Notes: generated by a model not told the origin, from the sequence alone. DNA of 36,671 nt from Saprospiraceae bacterium (GCA_020847425.1 JADLCC010000245.1:1-36671), one strand, 5' to 3'; numbered from the stretch's first letter, positions 7,138 to 16,987 are shown. Made by a program: numbers and translations.

Positions 7138-8316
7138 ATGAAACTATTCAAATGTATTTCACATGCCCTTTTGCTCACCACTTTGCTCCTGCAATGGTCC
7201 TGCAAACCTGACCCCAGTGAAGAACCTGTAGATGCGGCTATTGTCCTCGACAGCAAAGTTTACTCCGAAAGCCCCCAACATTGGACCAATCACCATGCGA
7301 ATGGCGTCGATTATATCATCAAAGGGCGCCTATTGTTCCAGATCAATGCTACGCTCACCATCGACCCGGGTACGGAAATCGTTTTTGAAAACGATGCCAG
7401 TCTGGAAATGAATACTTCTTCGCTTAAAGCAAGAGGAAGTTTGTCCGAACCGATTCTTTTCAGAGGCAGTAACAGTACCAAAGGTTTCTGGAAAGGGATC
7501 GTCCTGTACGGAAAAACAGATCATGAATTGATTTACTGCACCATACAGGATGCCGGCGGCGGTACTTCTACCACTGTTGGTGCAGTGGTGGTCGGCAACG
7601 CGCTCGGAGATGCCGGCTTGTCGCTGGAGCATTGCAGCATTTCAAATAGTTCCTCCAACGGTATTGTGGTCAGCGATGAAAGCACACTGAATGCCTTCAA
7701 CGACAACATCGTTACCAATTGTGATTATGCCGCTTACGTTACCGCAAATTCCCTGGGCCAATTGGCAGGCACCGCAAATACGCTGACCGGAAATATACAC
7801 GACCAAGTAAAAGTAAAAGGTGATCAGGTACGTAAGCCGGGATTATGGCCGTTTCTGCCGGTTGGTTTCCTGTTCAGCGGCGAAACACAGTTGGAGAATG
7901 AAGTGACCATCGAACCGGGCGCTGTACTGCTGTTCGACTCGGGCGCAGAACTGGTTTTGTACCAGAACAACTCGACCTCCTCCAAACTTTTTGCCAATGG
8001 AACACCTGCAAAACCTATTGTTTTTAAAGGCGCAAATACTACGCCGGGGTACTGGAAAGGCGTTCGTGTGGATGCCGGACTAGCCCGATTCACCTATTGC
8101 AATTTCAGCGATGCAGGCAAATCGGGAACCAGCCCTCATACGGGAAATCTGTATATCACCAAAGCCCTGGGCAACGTAGACGTAACCATTCAAAATTGTG
8201 TGGTGAGCAACAGTTCCAATCACGGTATTTGTGTGCGGACGAATACCCTTCCCAGCGTTACACTCAGCAACAACCTGTTTAATGCGATCGCAGGAGATGA
8301 TCAGCACAACTGGTAG
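7138..8316 (+). CDS. beta-helix lipoprotein
   Basis: A 392-residue lipoprotein. The ATG at 7138 gives a lipoprotein signal ending in LLQWSC (Cys22). The mature protein is built of right-handed parallel beta-helix-type repeats and contains an internal duplication. Both halves have the order TIxPGxxxxF, a P-I-x-F-x-G strand (EPILFRGSNSTKGFWKG and KPIVFKGANTTPGYWKG), a YCxxxDAG turn (IYCTIQDAGGG and FTYCNFSDAGKSG), and a terminal CSISNSSSNGI or CVVSNSSNHGI turn. Bacteroidota use such folds as surface-exposed binding or carbohydrate-active proteins; I see no catalytic motif. It lies 90 bases after the CHAT gene and 46 bases before the next gene, in one direction, so it is probably part of the same transcript. 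Confidence 0.75.
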   Translation: MKLFKCISHALLLTTLLLQWSCKPDPSEEPVDAAIVLDSKVYSESPQHWTNHHANGVDYIIKGRLLFQINATLTIDPGTEIVFENDASLEMNTSSLKARGSLSEPILFRGSNSTKGFWKGIVLYGKTDHELIYCTIQDAGGGTSTTVGAVVVGNALGDAGLSLEHCSISNSSSNGIVVSDESTLNAFNDNIVTNCDYAAYVTANSLGQLAGTANTLTGNIHDQVKVKGDQVRKPGLWPFLPVGFLFSGETQLENEVTIEPGAVLLFDSGAELVLYQNNSTSSKLFANGTPAKPIVFKGANTTPGYWKGVRVDAGLARFTYCNFSDAGKSGTSPHTGNLYITKALGNVDVTIQNCVVSNSSNHGICVRTNTLPSVTLSNNLFNAIAGDDQHNW

Positions 8317-8362
8317 TACAGCCTACTAAAACGCTATTTCAAAAACCTATAAACAATTGATT

Positions 8363-8881
8363 ATGAATGTGAAGAAAGCATTTTTCACGCTCTTGGCGCT
8401 GCTATGCCTGAACAGTGGATGGTCCCAGCAAATGGTGGACAATATCTGTATGCAGGTGATCGGCAGCAATGGGCTCAGCGCCGAAAAACTCGGCAAACAT
8501 TACGATGCTACCCTTGGCGAAGTAATGACGGCTACCTTGACTTCAACCGATGCAAGTACTACGGTTACACAAGGGTTCCACCAGCCCGAATGCGCTTTGG
8601 CAATGGTCGGAACAGGTGATGTTGCAGTGGAATGGCAGATAGAGGTTTACCCGAACCCTACACCTTCCTTGCTGTATCTTAAGTATGCGTACACCGACGC
8701 AAATGTTCTGCAAGCCCGTGTATGGAGTATCAACGGTATGCTGCTTTCCGATTGGCAAGATACGCCTTCCCAATCAGCACTTGATTGCAGTACATACCCC
8801 GCCGGACTCTATTTTCTGGAAATTCAAGACCCATCAACAGGTCATAAATCAACCATCAGATTTGTAAAAACAACCCATTAA
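8363..8881 (+). CDS. small T9SS type A sorting-domain protein
   Basis: A 172-residue exported protein. I prefer the ATG at 8363 over the TTG two codons earlier. A signal peptide ([19 protein letters not shown]) is followed by about 70 residues with no known domain. The C-terminal sorting domain contains the PNPTPS motif, a [11 protein letters not shown] segment and a [10 protein letters not shown] block. The gene lies 10 bases before the collagen-like fibre gene. Small T9SS proteins placed just before such fibre proteins may assist or anchor them, but that role is inferred. The 12-mer TTCAAAAACCTA in its leader (8338-8349) is identical to one in the leader of the previous gene (7118-7129). 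Confidence 0.75.
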   Translation: MNVKKAFFTLLALLCLNSGWSQQMVDNICMQVIGSNGLSAEKLGKHYDATLGEVMTATLTSTDASTTVTQGFHQPECALAMVGTGDVAVEWQIEVYPNPTPSLLYLKYAYTDANVLQARVWSINGMLLSDWQDTPSQSALDCSTYPAGLYFLEIQDPSTGHKSTIRFVKTTH

Positions 8882-8891
8882 TTCAACTGAT

Positions 8892-11800
8892 ATGAAAAAA
8901 TCATTCTTCTCCATAATAGTGCTGATACTGCTATTATGTACAACATCACTGTTCGCACAGGCTCCACAAGGCTTTAATTATCAATGTATTGTGCGTGATG
9001 CCGCCAATGCGCCTATTTCAAACCAGACTGTCACGCTGCTTTTTTCTCTGCGCGATGGAGATCCAACTGGCCCGGTGGCCTATGCGGAAAGCCATACCGT
9101 CAGTACGAATGATTTTGGCCTGATCAATATCATTGTAGGGCAAGGCACACCTAGCAGCGGTTCATTTAGCGCGGTCGACTGGGCAGATGGCGCCAAATAC
9201 CTTAAGGTGTTTGTCCTGAACGGTGCAGTGGCTACTGAATTGGGCACTTCCCAATTGATGAGTGTTCCTTATGCCTTGTTTTCTGGTAATGGCGGCGGAA
9301 GTGTCGGTCCACAAGGCCCGGTCGGTCCGGCTGGTGCCACGGGTGCCACAGGCCCACAAGGCCCAATTGGCTTGACTGGTCCGGCTGGCGCTACGGGTGC
9401 AACAGGTCCACAAGGTCCGATCGGCTTGACTGGTCCGGCTGGCGCTACGGGCGCCACAGGCCCACAAGGTCCAATTGGCTTGACAGGTCCGGCTGGCGCT
9501 ACGGGTGCAACAGGTCCAGTTGGCCTGACTGGTCCATCTGGCGCAATGGGTGCCACAGGTCCACAAGGTCCAATTGGGCTGACCGGTGCAACGGGCGCGA
9601 CAGGTCCGCAAGGTCCAGTTGGATTGACAGGTCCGGCTGGACCTCAGGGCCCGGCGGGTACTTCAGGATCCTACACTGCGGGTGCAGGTATTTCGATCAG
9701 TGGGTCGAGTGTTATTTCCAATAGCGGCGATACCGATGCGAGTGATGACGTTACGAACTCGAGTGTTGCCGCAGGCGATGTAAGTGGAACATTTTCAACA
9801 CTTTCTGTTGATAAAATAAAAGGTAGAGCGGTGTCCTCTTCCGCTCCTGCCGATCAACAGGTACTTAAATGGAATGCTGCAGCAAGCCGTTGGGAACCAG
9901 CCAATGATGTTGGCGGCGGCAGCGGCGACAACTGGGGAAGCCAGTCCGTACAGACCAATGCATCCCTTTTCGGAAATGGAACATCTGGCAGTCCGGTAGG
10001 GCTGGCGCAGCAAGGCGCCTCTTCCGGCCAGGTACTCAAATGGAACGGTAGCGCCTGGACGCCTGGAAACGATGAGACCGGCGGCGCCGGTGGACCAACG
10101 TATACCGCAGGGGCAGGTATCAGCATTGCCGGAAATATCATTTCCAATACAGGCGATACAGATAATTCGACTACCAACGAGATTCAAACGTTAGCCCTGG
10201 CAGGTAATCAACTGACTATTTCCGGTGCAGGCGGCAATACGGTAAGTCTGCCAACCGGCACTACGTACACTGCCGGAGCGGGTATCAATATTGCAGGCAG
10301 TGTGATTTCCAATGCAGGCGATACAGACGCATCCAATGACCTGACCAATACGTCTGTCGCCAATGGCGATGTTACCGGCGCTTTTAATAATTTACAAATT
10401 GCAGCCAATGCCGTGGGGACTAACGAACTGGCGAACAATGCTGTAACCGGTGCGAAAATCGCTCAGTCGGGCGCAACACCAGGCCAGGTACTGCAATGGA
10501 CTGGCGCTACCTGGGCTCCGGCTACCGCATCTGGCGGCGGCTTGACCCTGCCTTATGACCAGACTGTTAATATTGGAGCCGGTATGGGTGATGTTTTCAG
10601 AATCGAAAACACGGCTGCCGCAACAGCGATAGCCGGTATTTGCAACACAGGAATTGGTGTTTACGGCGGCTCTACCACTGATTATGGCGGATATTTTGAA
10701 TCAAATAGCGGTATCGGTGGCTTTTTCTCCTCTACGGGAGGTCCTGCGCTTGTTACAGATGCCGGGTTTGTTGGCATCGGGGTCACCAATCCACAGTCAA
10801 CCCTGACAGTAAGTAGTACAACCGGATTCAATGATATGGAAGTGAATTATTATGGTTCCGGAGGTGGCGGGATCATCGGTTTTGGTAGCGCCAACGGTAC
10901 GAAAATCGCACCGACAGCGAAGATCAATGCACAACCTCTCGCAGCGCTCAATTTTCAGGGACACAACGGTACGGGATTCAGCACTGGCGCTACTATTTAT
11001 GCCATGACGACTGAAAACTGGAACTCGAACAACCACGGCTCCCGCCTGAATTTTTTGACAACACCCAATGGTGGCGGTATCGGCCAGGACCGGATGACGA
11101 TCGACCACAACGGCAGCATCGGCGTGGCCACCGCACCGGAAGCAAACATTCTTTTTACCGTAGGTAGTAGTTCCACGAACAAACCAGGGGCCATTGCAGG
11201 GCGCCTGAACAGCACCGGAAATGCCATTGAAGCCATCAACTCCGGCGCCGGCACGGGTATTTATGCCGGTTCGCTGAGCGGTTCTGCCGCTTACCTGAGT
11301 TCAACATCAGGGCTTGCGCTCGAAACAGGTTCCGGCAGGGTAGGGATCGGCGCATCATCCGTGGCCAGCGATGTGAAATTTCAAATCAACCACGGTCCTG
11401 CGCCAGGCCTGCTTTCATTTGCCAAAATGCTTAAATTACACAATTCCAATCCTGCTTCCGGCGGCAATTCCGGCATCGAGTTTTCGCAGCAGTCCAACAA
11501 TAGCAAATGGCTGACATCGGCTACTTTCGACCCGACTACTCCTGCAAGTTCGACGTTCAATTTCGTTTATGCACATGGTAATGCAACCACCAGCAGCCCA
11601 TTCCCTCTGACGATCCAGGGCAATGGCGCAGTTGGGATAAACACCACTTCAATTGGTCCTTATCAATTGAAAATCAAGCACTTTGAATTTGGAATGAACC
11701 TCGAAAATGGTCTTGGCGATGACTGGGAAATCGTAACCGCTTCTTCCAGCGGCAACCTTAATCTCTTTTTTAACAATAATTTCAGGGGCAGTTTTAATGC

Positions 11801-12218
11801 TGCCAACGGACTGTACACGAGCAGCGACCGACGCTTAAAATCTGATATAAAGCCGTTTCGTTCCGCATTGGCCGGCATTATGCAACTGAATCCAACAGAG
11901 TATGTGCATATCGATAATATTAAAACGGGTAGACGTACGATCGGATTTATCGCACAGGAACTCAATGAGGTTTTTCCTGAAGTCGTTTCACACGAAGTGC
12001 TGGCGGAGCGCAACCAGGATGTTTATATGGTCAATTATGGCCTGATGAGCGTCATCACAGTTAAGGCGATGCAAGAGCAGCAGGTGCAGATACAATCGCT
12101 TCAAAAAGAGAATACGGCTGTACGCGCAGAGTTAGAGGCCATCCAAAAACAAAACACCGAACTCGAAGCGCGCTTGCAACGCATTGAAGCGGCACTGGGA
12201 AATTCCCCTAAACATTAA
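8892..12218 (+). CDS. collagen-like fibre protein with S74 self-processing chaperone domain
   Basis: A 1108-residue exported fibre protein. It begins with a signal peptide ([19 protein letters not shown]). A beta-rich N-terminal domain of about 110 residues starts [15 protein letters not shown] collagen-like block of about 40 Gly-X-Y triplets lies at about residues 138-256. Several Thr/Gly/Ser-rich stalk repeats follow ([17 protein letters not shown]). The end is a peptidase S74/endosialidase-type intramolecular chaperone from about residue 975: the [10 protein letters not shown] motif, [32 protein letters not shown], and a C-terminal coiled coil. In this family the chaperone drives trimer formation and then cuts itself off before the conserved Ser (here S978). 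The protein is probably a surface or appendage fibre. No T9SS tail is present, so the export route is unclear. Confidence 0.85.
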   Translation: MKKSFFSIIVLILLLCTTSLFAQAPQGFNYQCIVRDAANAPISNQTVTLLFSLRDGDPTGPVAYAESHTVSTNDFGLINIIVGQGTPSSGSFSAVDWADGAKYLKVFVLNGAVATELGTSQLMSVPYALFSGNGGGSVGPQGPVGPAGATGATGPQGPIGLTGPAGATGATGPQGPIGLTGPAGATGATGPQGPIGLTGPAGATGATGPVGLTGPSGAMGATGPQGPIGLTGATGATGPQGPVGLTGPAGPQGPAGTSGSYTAGAGISISGSSVISNSGDTDASDDVTNSSVAAGDVSGTFSTLSVDKIKGRAVSSSAPADQQVLKWNAAASRWEPANDVGGGSGDNWGSQSVQTNASLFGNGTSGSPVGLAQQGASSGQVLKWNGSAWTPGNDETGGAGGPTYTAGAGISIAGNIISNTGDTDNSTTNEIQTLALAGNQLTISGAGGNTVSLPTGTTYTAGAGINIAGSVISNAGDTDASNDLTNTSVANGDVTGAFNNLQIAANAVGTNELANNAVTGAKIAQSGATPGQVLQWTGATWAPATASGGGLTLPYDQTVNIGAGMGDVFRIENTAAATAIAGICNTGIGVYGGSTTDYGGYFESNSGIGGFFSSTGGPALVTDAGFVGIGVTNPQSTLTVSSTTGFNDMEVNYYGSGGGGIIGFGSANGTKIAPTAKINAQPLAALNFQGHNGTGFSTGATIYAMTTENWNSNNHGSRLNFLTTPNGGGIGQDRMTIDHNGSIGVATAPEANILFTVGSSSTNKPGAIAGRLNSTGNAIEAINSGAGTGIYAGSLSGSAAYLSSTSGLALETGSGRVGIGASSVASDVKFQINHGPAPGLLSFAKMLKLHNSNPASGGNSGIEFSQQSNNSKWLTSATFDPTTPASSTFNFVYAHGNATTSSPFPLTIQGNGAVGINTTSIGPYQLKIKHFEFGMNLENGLGDDWEIVTASSSGNLNLFFNNNFRGSFNAANGLYTSSDRRLKSDIKPFRSALAGIMQLNPTEYVHIDNIKTGRRTIGFIAQELNEVFPEVVSHEVLAERNQDVYMVNYGLMSVITVKAMQEQQVQIQSLQKENTAVRAELEAIQKQNTELEARLQRIEAALGNSPKH
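9351..9512 (+). repeat. 54-bp tandem repeat coding for collagen triplets
   Basis: Three 54-base units (9351-9404, 9405-9458, 9459-9512) each code for the 18-residue unit [18 protein letters not shown], with only silent changes between copies. Degenerate partial copies lie on both sides, about 9300-9660. The array can change in length by slippage or recombination and so tune fibre length. Confidence 0.85.
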
Positions 12219-12227
12219 ACCAGAACA

Positions 12228-13502
12228 ATGCAAAGGCTACTTTTTGCATGGGCGATCATTTTTCCTGCACTCCTTTTGTCTTTTCAGGCAAAAGCGGGTG
12301 CAGGAAATGCCCCCTGCGACACTTCCTTTTTTTACGCGTCCGTTTGCCCGGGGCAAACCTTTTTTATCGCCGGAAATATATTCGATTTCCAAAATCCAGA
12401 TGGCGTTGTAGTGCTTCCCGAAGCCAGTTGGGATGGCTCAGATAGCGTGGTAGTGGTTCAACTCAGCCTTGCGCCTCCCGTCACCCACGTGATCGAGGGC
12501 AACTTCTGTCAGAATGAAGCCTTGTATATTAATGGTCAAATTTATGATGCCGGGCATCCATCAGGAACAGAACTGTTGCCGGGTGGCGCAGCAGGCGGAT
12601 GCGACAGCATGATTGTAGTCAACCTCTTTTTTTTATCTCCCGCCCTGAATCACCTGCAACAATCCATCTGTAGCAATGACACCGTCTGGGTGAACAACCA
12701 ACCGTACGATCAGTATTATTACCTCGGAATGGAAACCATAGCCGGTGGGGCCGCCAATGGATGCGACAGCGTGATTTTAGTGGACCTCAGCGTTTTGCCG
12801 GCGCCAACAGATACCTTTTCAATGCGTCTTTGTCCTGGGGAAAAGATAGTTATTATTGGAAGCGAATACAATGAAACGCGCCCGGCTGGCCTCGAAATTT
12901 TACCAGGCGCTGCAGCAAATGGTTGCGATTCATTGGTTTATGTGGAACTAACCTTTTTTGATCCGCCTTCGATACCTGCCTTTTTAGGCCAGGATCAGGC
13001 GGCTAATCTCGGCGATTCTATTTGTATTTCTATTCCTGAGGACATAAATGTTGCGCAAATCAGATGGGCAACAACACTTCCCTGCGCTGATTCGGATTGC
13101 AGATCAGTTTGTTTTCAGGCAGAAAAACGCCAGTCGCTGATTTGTACCATCACTGATGAAAATCAGTGTGTGTTTTCGGACACCGTTCGTATTGAAGTCA
13201 CCAAAAACCGGCCCGTTTACATCCCGAATGTTTTTTCCGTCGAAGCAGCGCCGCCTAATAACCGGTTCAATATTTTTCCTGGTATCAATGGAGCGTTTGC
13301 AAACTGGATGGTGTTGTACGACCGCTGGGGTAGTTTGGTATACAGTGTAAAAGATTTTACTCCTGGTGATGAAAACAAAGGATGGGATGGAAACATTAAT
13401 GGCACAGTGGCGCCGCCGGGCGTGTATGCGTATGCAGTGGAGATCTTGTACCCGGATGGGCTAACGGAAATTTTGAGTGGTACGGTTACTTTAGTTCGCT
13501 AA
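12228..13502 (+). CDS. CHU_C (gliding-motility type) T9SS adhesin-like protein
   Basis: A 424-residue exported protein starting nine bases after the fibre gene. A signal peptide (LLFAWAIIFPALLLSFQAKA) leads to four repeats of about 55 residues. The general form is C-(3-6 residues)-G-x-x-Y or F, a P-x-G-x-x-x-L turn, then GCDS-(3 residues)-V-x-L. The first copy lacks the cysteine of GCDS. A linker ends near residue 320. The last 100 residues are a type B sorting domain of the CHU_C/gliding-motility C-terminal family: YIPNVFS, NRFNIFPG, MVLYDRWGSLVY, GWDGNINGTVAPPGVYAY. This would route it to the surface through the T9SS. It is the last gene of the run, and its 3' end overlaps a minus-strand remnant by 17 bases. 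Confidence 0.8.
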   Translation: MQRLLFAWAIIFPALLLSFQAKAGAGNAPCDTSFFYASVCPGQTFFIAGNIFDFQNPDGVVVLPEASWDGSDSVVVVQLSLAPPVTHVIEGNFCQNEALYINGQIYDAGHPSGTELLPGGAAGGCDSMIVVNLFFLSPALNHLQQSICSNDTVWVNNQPYDQYYYLGMETIAGGAANGCDSVILVDLSVLPAPTDTFSMRLCPGEKIVIIGSEYNETRPAGLEILPGAAANGCDSLVYVELTFFDPPSIPAFLGQDQAANLGDSICISIPEDINVAQIRWATTLPCADSDCRSVCFQAEKRQSLICTITDENQCVFSDTVRIEVTKNRPVYIPNVFSVEAAPPNNRFNIFPGINGAFANWMVLYDRWGSLVYSVKDFTPGDENKGWDGNINGTVAPPGVYAYAVEILYPDGLTEILSGTVTLVR

Positions 13503-13680
13503 ATCTGTTCAACAAAATATTGGCAAATACAGCCTGATCGCTGCCGTCATAGGCATAGAATTCCCAGATTCTTTTATCCTTTGCCAAAGATTCCAGCACA
13601 GCAAAATGCATTTGTTCCAGGGGAATTAAATCGACTGTTTCGCCGATGAGCGTGGTGGCGTTGGGTATCCAGTTGTCCAT
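13486..13680 (-). pseudogene. 5' remnant of a GNAT acetyltransferase gene
   Basis: A 64-residue frame with a sequence typical of the first third of RimJ/RimL-type acetyltransferases: TLIGETVDLIPLEQMHFAVL followed by SLAKDKRIWEFYAYDGSD. The family is usually 170-200 residues. Here the frame stops after LLNRFSELK, before the acetyl-CoA binding motif, at the point where the convergent CHU_C gene ends. The missing part is not in the other frames nearby. A deletion or a rearrangement that brought in the surface operon is the likely cause. It could still be expressed as a short protein, but it cannot be an active acetyltransferase. Confidence 0.6.
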
Positions 13681-13723
13681 GTTGATATTTACTTTGTCCG
13701 GTGGCTTTTTTGTTTTTAGCCAA

Positions 13724-13731
13724 CAAATATA
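13724..13731 (-). promoter_or_regulatory. candidate -7 element for the truncated GNAT gene
   Basis: On the minus strand this reads TATATTTG, a perfect match to the Bacteroidota -7 consensus TAnnTTTG, 44 bases before the remnant's ATG. A good TTG at the -33 distance is not seen. If it is used, the remnant keeps its original promoter. Confidence 0.4.
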
Positions 13732-13837
13732 ATTTGAAAAATGATAGGTTTGCTGTGCATAAATAAAGGCCCGTCACCTGGCAATATTGCTATCAATAGG
13801 GTGGAGGTGGAGCCGGAATCTTTTTTTATGACACTGT

Positions 13838-16210
13838 ATGATGAGAAATCTGTTATTCGTACTGTTTCTTTCCATTCCAACCCTTGCAACAGCACAGGGT
13901 AAAAAAGGTCAGGCGCTGATCGATTCCCTGCAGCAGGCACTGCCCGCACTCAGAGATGACCATTCCAAAGTAAATACCCTCAACCTGTTGAGTTATGAAC
14001 TGAGGCGGTTTAACCCCGACACGGGTTTGTATTATGCGCAACAGGCCATTCAACTGGCGCAGCGAATCGGAGTTGCCAAAGGAGAAGCACAGGCCTACCG
14101 GAACGGAGGGATCAATTATTACCGGCTGTCCGACTATGAACACGCACTTGCATACCACAAAAAGGCGGCAGATGTTTTTGAACGCCTGGGCGATCAGGCC
14201 GGGCAGGCTGCCAACCTGAACAACATCGGGAATGTTTACCTGGCCTTGTCCGATTTTCCAAAAGCACTTGAAAATTACCAAAAAGCGCTGCCTATCAACG
14301 AAGCAATGGGCAATAAACAGGAGATCGCCAATAACCTGAACAATATCGGTAACATATATTTCAATACGTCCGACTATGCGCAGGCGCTGATTTACTACCA
14401 GAAAAACCTGCCGATTTATGAAAGTCTGGGCAATCAAAGCAGCCAGGCACTCACATTAGGCAATATCGGTGCGGTATTTGAACGGTTGTCCGACTACCCC
14501 AAAGCGCTCGGTTTTTATCAAAAAGCGCTGGCGATTTATGAAAACCTCGGTGATCAGGCTGGCCAGGCGGTCAATTTTTTTAACCTGGGGTCCGTTTACG
14601 GCAGCCTTTCAGATTATCAAAAGTGCCTGGAATTTCACCGGAAAGCATTGGCTGTTTGGGAGCGCCTGGGCGATAAATCCGAACAGGCCACCAATTTGAA
14701 CAGCATCGGCAGTTGTTATTTTTTTTTGGGCGACTACCTGAAGGCATTGGAAAACCATCAAAAATCGCTGTTGATATACCAGAGCCTGGACAACAAAGAA
14801 GGACAGGCCGCCAATCTGAGTAATATTGGAATTATTTACGAAAAACTATCCAATTTCCGGCAAGCGCTTGCTTACGCACAACAGGCGCTGGCGATTTATG
14901 AAAACATCGGCGATAAATCCGGCCAGGTCGCCAATCTGAACAACATCGGTAATGTGTATGCGAAAATGGGGGATTACACTTTGGCGACCGAATACCAGCA
15001 TAAAGTGCTGAACATGAGCAAGGATATCAAGGCGCTTGCACTGGAACAAAAAGCCTGGGAATCGCTGAGCAATATTTATGAAAAACAGGGCGATTTTATT
15101 CAATCCTATGCCGCCTACAAACAATTTATCGTGCTGCGCGACAGCATTCAGGGGGAGTCGACCAAAAAACAAATCACCAGAAGGGAACTGCAATATGAAT
15201 TTGACAAAATAGAAACGGAATATCAGTTTCAACAACAACTTACCGAAGCGCAATTGCAAAAACAGGTGCTCATCGCCAACCAGCGCAGCCAGGAATTGCT
15301 GCTCAGCAACAAGGAAAAGGACCTGCAACGCCTCGCCTATCTGAAAGAAAAAGCCGAAAAACAGGAAAAGGAAAAACAACTCAGCCTGTCTGAAAAAGAA
15401 AAAGAACTACAGGCCGCGCAATTGACGACCATGGCGCAGCAGGCTGCTTTGCAGGCCGCGAATATTGAAGCCAAAAATATGCAGCGCAATGTTTCCATTG
15501 CGGGCTCCGCGTTGCTCCTGCTTGCCCTGTTTTTTATCTATCGAAATTTCAGCAATCAAAAAAAGTCCAACCGACTGCTGACCGTAGAAAAACAAAAGTC
15601 GGACAACCTGTTGCTCAATATCCTGCCCGGAGAAGTGGCGGAAGAACTCAAAGAAAAAGGCGCCGCTACAGCCTGCCTGTATGATGAAGTAACTGTTTTG
15701 TTTACCGATTTTGTCAGTTTCACCCAGATCACGGAAAGGCTCAGTCCACACGAACTGGTGAGTGAGATCGACCGTTGTTTCCGGGTATTCGACGCTATTA
15801 TTGAACGACACGGCCTGGAAAAAATAAAAACCATCGGAGATGCCTACCTGGCTGTCTGTGGCTTACCTACGGAAGAGCCCGAGCACGCTTTAAAAGCGGT
15901 GCGCGCCGCCCGCGATATCCGCAACTGGGTGAATGATCCGGCCAATGCCTCCAAATTCAGCATACGCCTTGGGCTGCACTCCGGCCCGGTCGTGGCAGGC
16001 ATTGTAGGCGCTAAAAAATTTGCATATGATATCTGGGGCGACACGGTCAACACGGCCGCCCGGATGGAACAAAACAGCGAAGCAGGCAAAATCAACCTAT
16101 CCGGCGCCACTTTTGCACTCGTGAAAGATGATTTTGCCTGCACGTACCGCGGGAAAATTGAGGCCAAGAACAAGGGCGCGGTGGATATGTATTTTTTGGA
16201 TGGGGATTGA
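13838..16210 (+). CDS. membrane class III adenylate cyclase with periplasmic TPR sensor
   Basis: A 790-residue protein that should make cAMP in the cytoplasm. A signal peptide (LLFVLFLSIPTLATAQ) is followed by about nine 40-residue TPRs (NLNNIGNVYLALSDFPKALE type) up to about residue 440. Next come a Lys/Glu/Gln-rich coiled coil, one membrane helix at about 553-571 (SIAGSALLLLALFFIY), and a guanylate/adenylate cyclase domain at about 595-790. Metal-binding aspartates are D624 (LFTDFVSF) and D668 (KTIGDAYL). The adenine-selecting Lys (in EKIKTIGD) and D731 (YDIWGD) point to ATP, not GTP. The transition-state N738 and R742 (VNTAARM) are present. The topology suggests that the TPR part senses something outside the membrane. 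The gene stands alone. Confidence 0.88.
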   Translation: MMRNLLFVLFLSIPTLATAQGKKGQALIDSLQQALPALRDDHSKVNTLNLLSYELRRFNPDTGLYYAQQAIQLAQRIGVAKGEAQAYRNGGINYYRLSDYEHALAYHKKAADVFERLGDQAGQAANLNNIGNVYLALSDFPKALENYQKALPINEAMGNKQEIANNLNNIGNIYFNTSDYAQALIYYQKNLPIYESLGNQSSQALTLGNIGAVFERLSDYPKALGFYQKALAIYENLGDQAGQAVNFFNLGSVYGSLSDYQKCLEFHRKALAVWERLGDKSEQATNLNSIGSCYFFLGDYLKALENHQKSLLIYQSLDNKEGQAANLSNIGIIYEKLSNFRQALAYAQQALAIYENIGDKSGQVANLNNIGNVYAKMGDYTLATEYQHKVLNMSKDIKALALEQKAWESLSNIYEKQGDFIQSYAAYKQFIVLRDSIQGESTKKQITRRELQYEFDKIETEYQFQQQLTEAQLQKQVLIANQRSQELLLSNKEKDLQRLAYLKEKAEKQEKEKQLSLSEKEKELQAAQLTTMAQQAALQAANIEAKNMQRNVSIAGSALLLLALFFIYRNFSNQKKSNRLLTVEKQKSDNLLLNILPGEVAEELKEKGAATACLYDEVTVLFTDFVSFTQITERLSPHELVSEIDRCFRVFDAIIERHGLEKIKTIGDAYLAVCGLPTEEPEHALKAVRAARDIRNWVNDPANASKFSIRLGLHSGPVVAGIVGAKKFAYDIWGDTVNTAARMEQNSEAGKINLSGATFALVKDDFACTYRGKIEAKNKGAVDMYFLDGD

Positions 16211-16222
16211 GATAAATCCATT

Positions 16223-16259
16223 TTATCCGTGTCCCATCCGTTATATCCGTGTTCCATCC
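16223..16259. repeat. direct repeat of about 17 bp between convergent genes
   Basis: TTATCCGTGTCCCATCC (16223-16239) and ATATCCGTGTTCCATCC (16243-16259) are near-identical copies three bases apart. The reverse complement contains GGATGGAACACGGAT. A close relative, GGATGGAACACTGAT, starts the hairpin element near 23243. The repeat sits between the cyclase gene and the convergent lectin-like gene. Confidence 0.6.
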
Positions 16260-16282
16260 CCTCTACGACGGGTAAAAGCAAA

Positions 16283-16987
16283 TTATAAATAACTGAAACT
16301 AAACCCGATCCGCGTAAGATTTCCAGCCTTGTCTTGCATACAAAAATGGCCGTTCGAGTCAATTACCAAAGCCACACCTGTAATGTTCTTCTGACTTGCG
16401 CTGAGCGGCGAACCTTTGGCATTGTCATAAATGAAAGCCCTTCCGCCGATTATTTTGAGGCAATAGTCAACGGGACTATCCTGGTAAGTGTTGGAGGAAT
16501 CGGTGGCAAAATCTTGCTGTGTATTGAGTTGAGACTGGTTGTAGGCGCAAAAATTCCCGTCTGCCTGCATGATCCCCAGGTAATTACCGTCGATAGAGAC
16601 AATCGTCGAACCTTTTGACAACGTTCCGCCATCCGGCACACTATTCGGAATGTTCGACTTGAAATTAAACTGACCGCCTTCCGACCTGACAATGCCGCTA
16701 ACGGAAGTGGTAGAATTCTCATCTTCCCCAACCATTACCTGAATATTGAATTTTAAAGCGTCGCCTGGGTTGTATTTACTGTCGCCAAAGGGAATGACAA
16801 AGACCATATTTTGATCTGTAATCGTATTGTCAATGGTAACAGTGCTGGTAGAAAGATAGGTGTTGGCTTGGTCCGAAATAGTGATAACCACCTTCAAGGT
16901 ATCATTGAGCGGCGAATTGAATTGAAGGGTAAAACCCAGCCCCGGATCGGCTGCTTTAACATTGCTGACATTTACATTTGTTGGCAT
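16283..16987 (-). CDS. bulb-type (mannose-binding) lectin-like protein
   Basis: A 234-residue protein with no evident signal peptide, membrane helix or T9SS tail. The first 100 residues are beta-rich (FTLQFNSPLNDTLKVVITISDQAN) and of unknown family. The second half resembles the bulb-type lectin fold: STIVSIDGNYLGIMQADGNFCAY contains Q-x-D-x-N-(3 residues)-Y, the mannose-binding signature with a substituted Val. A second, weaker turn is VIDSNGHFCMQDKAGN. Such modules bind sugars or act as structural beta-prisms. The gene is alone on the minus strand, convergent with the cyclase gene. Without an export signal its site of action is open. The assignment rests on one clear motif. Confidence 0.5.
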   Translation of the reverse strand: MPTNVNVSNVKAADPGLGFTLQFNSPLNDTLKVVITISDQANTYLSTSTVTIDNTITDQNMVFVIPFGDSKYNPGDALKFNIQVMVGEDENSTTSVSGIVRSEGGQFNFKSNIPNSVPDGGTLSKGSTIVSIDGNYLGIMQADGNFCAYNQSQLNTQQDFATDSSNTYQDSPVDYCLKIIGGRAFIYDNAKGSPLSASQKNITGVALVIDSNGHFCMQDKAGNLTRIGFSFSYL

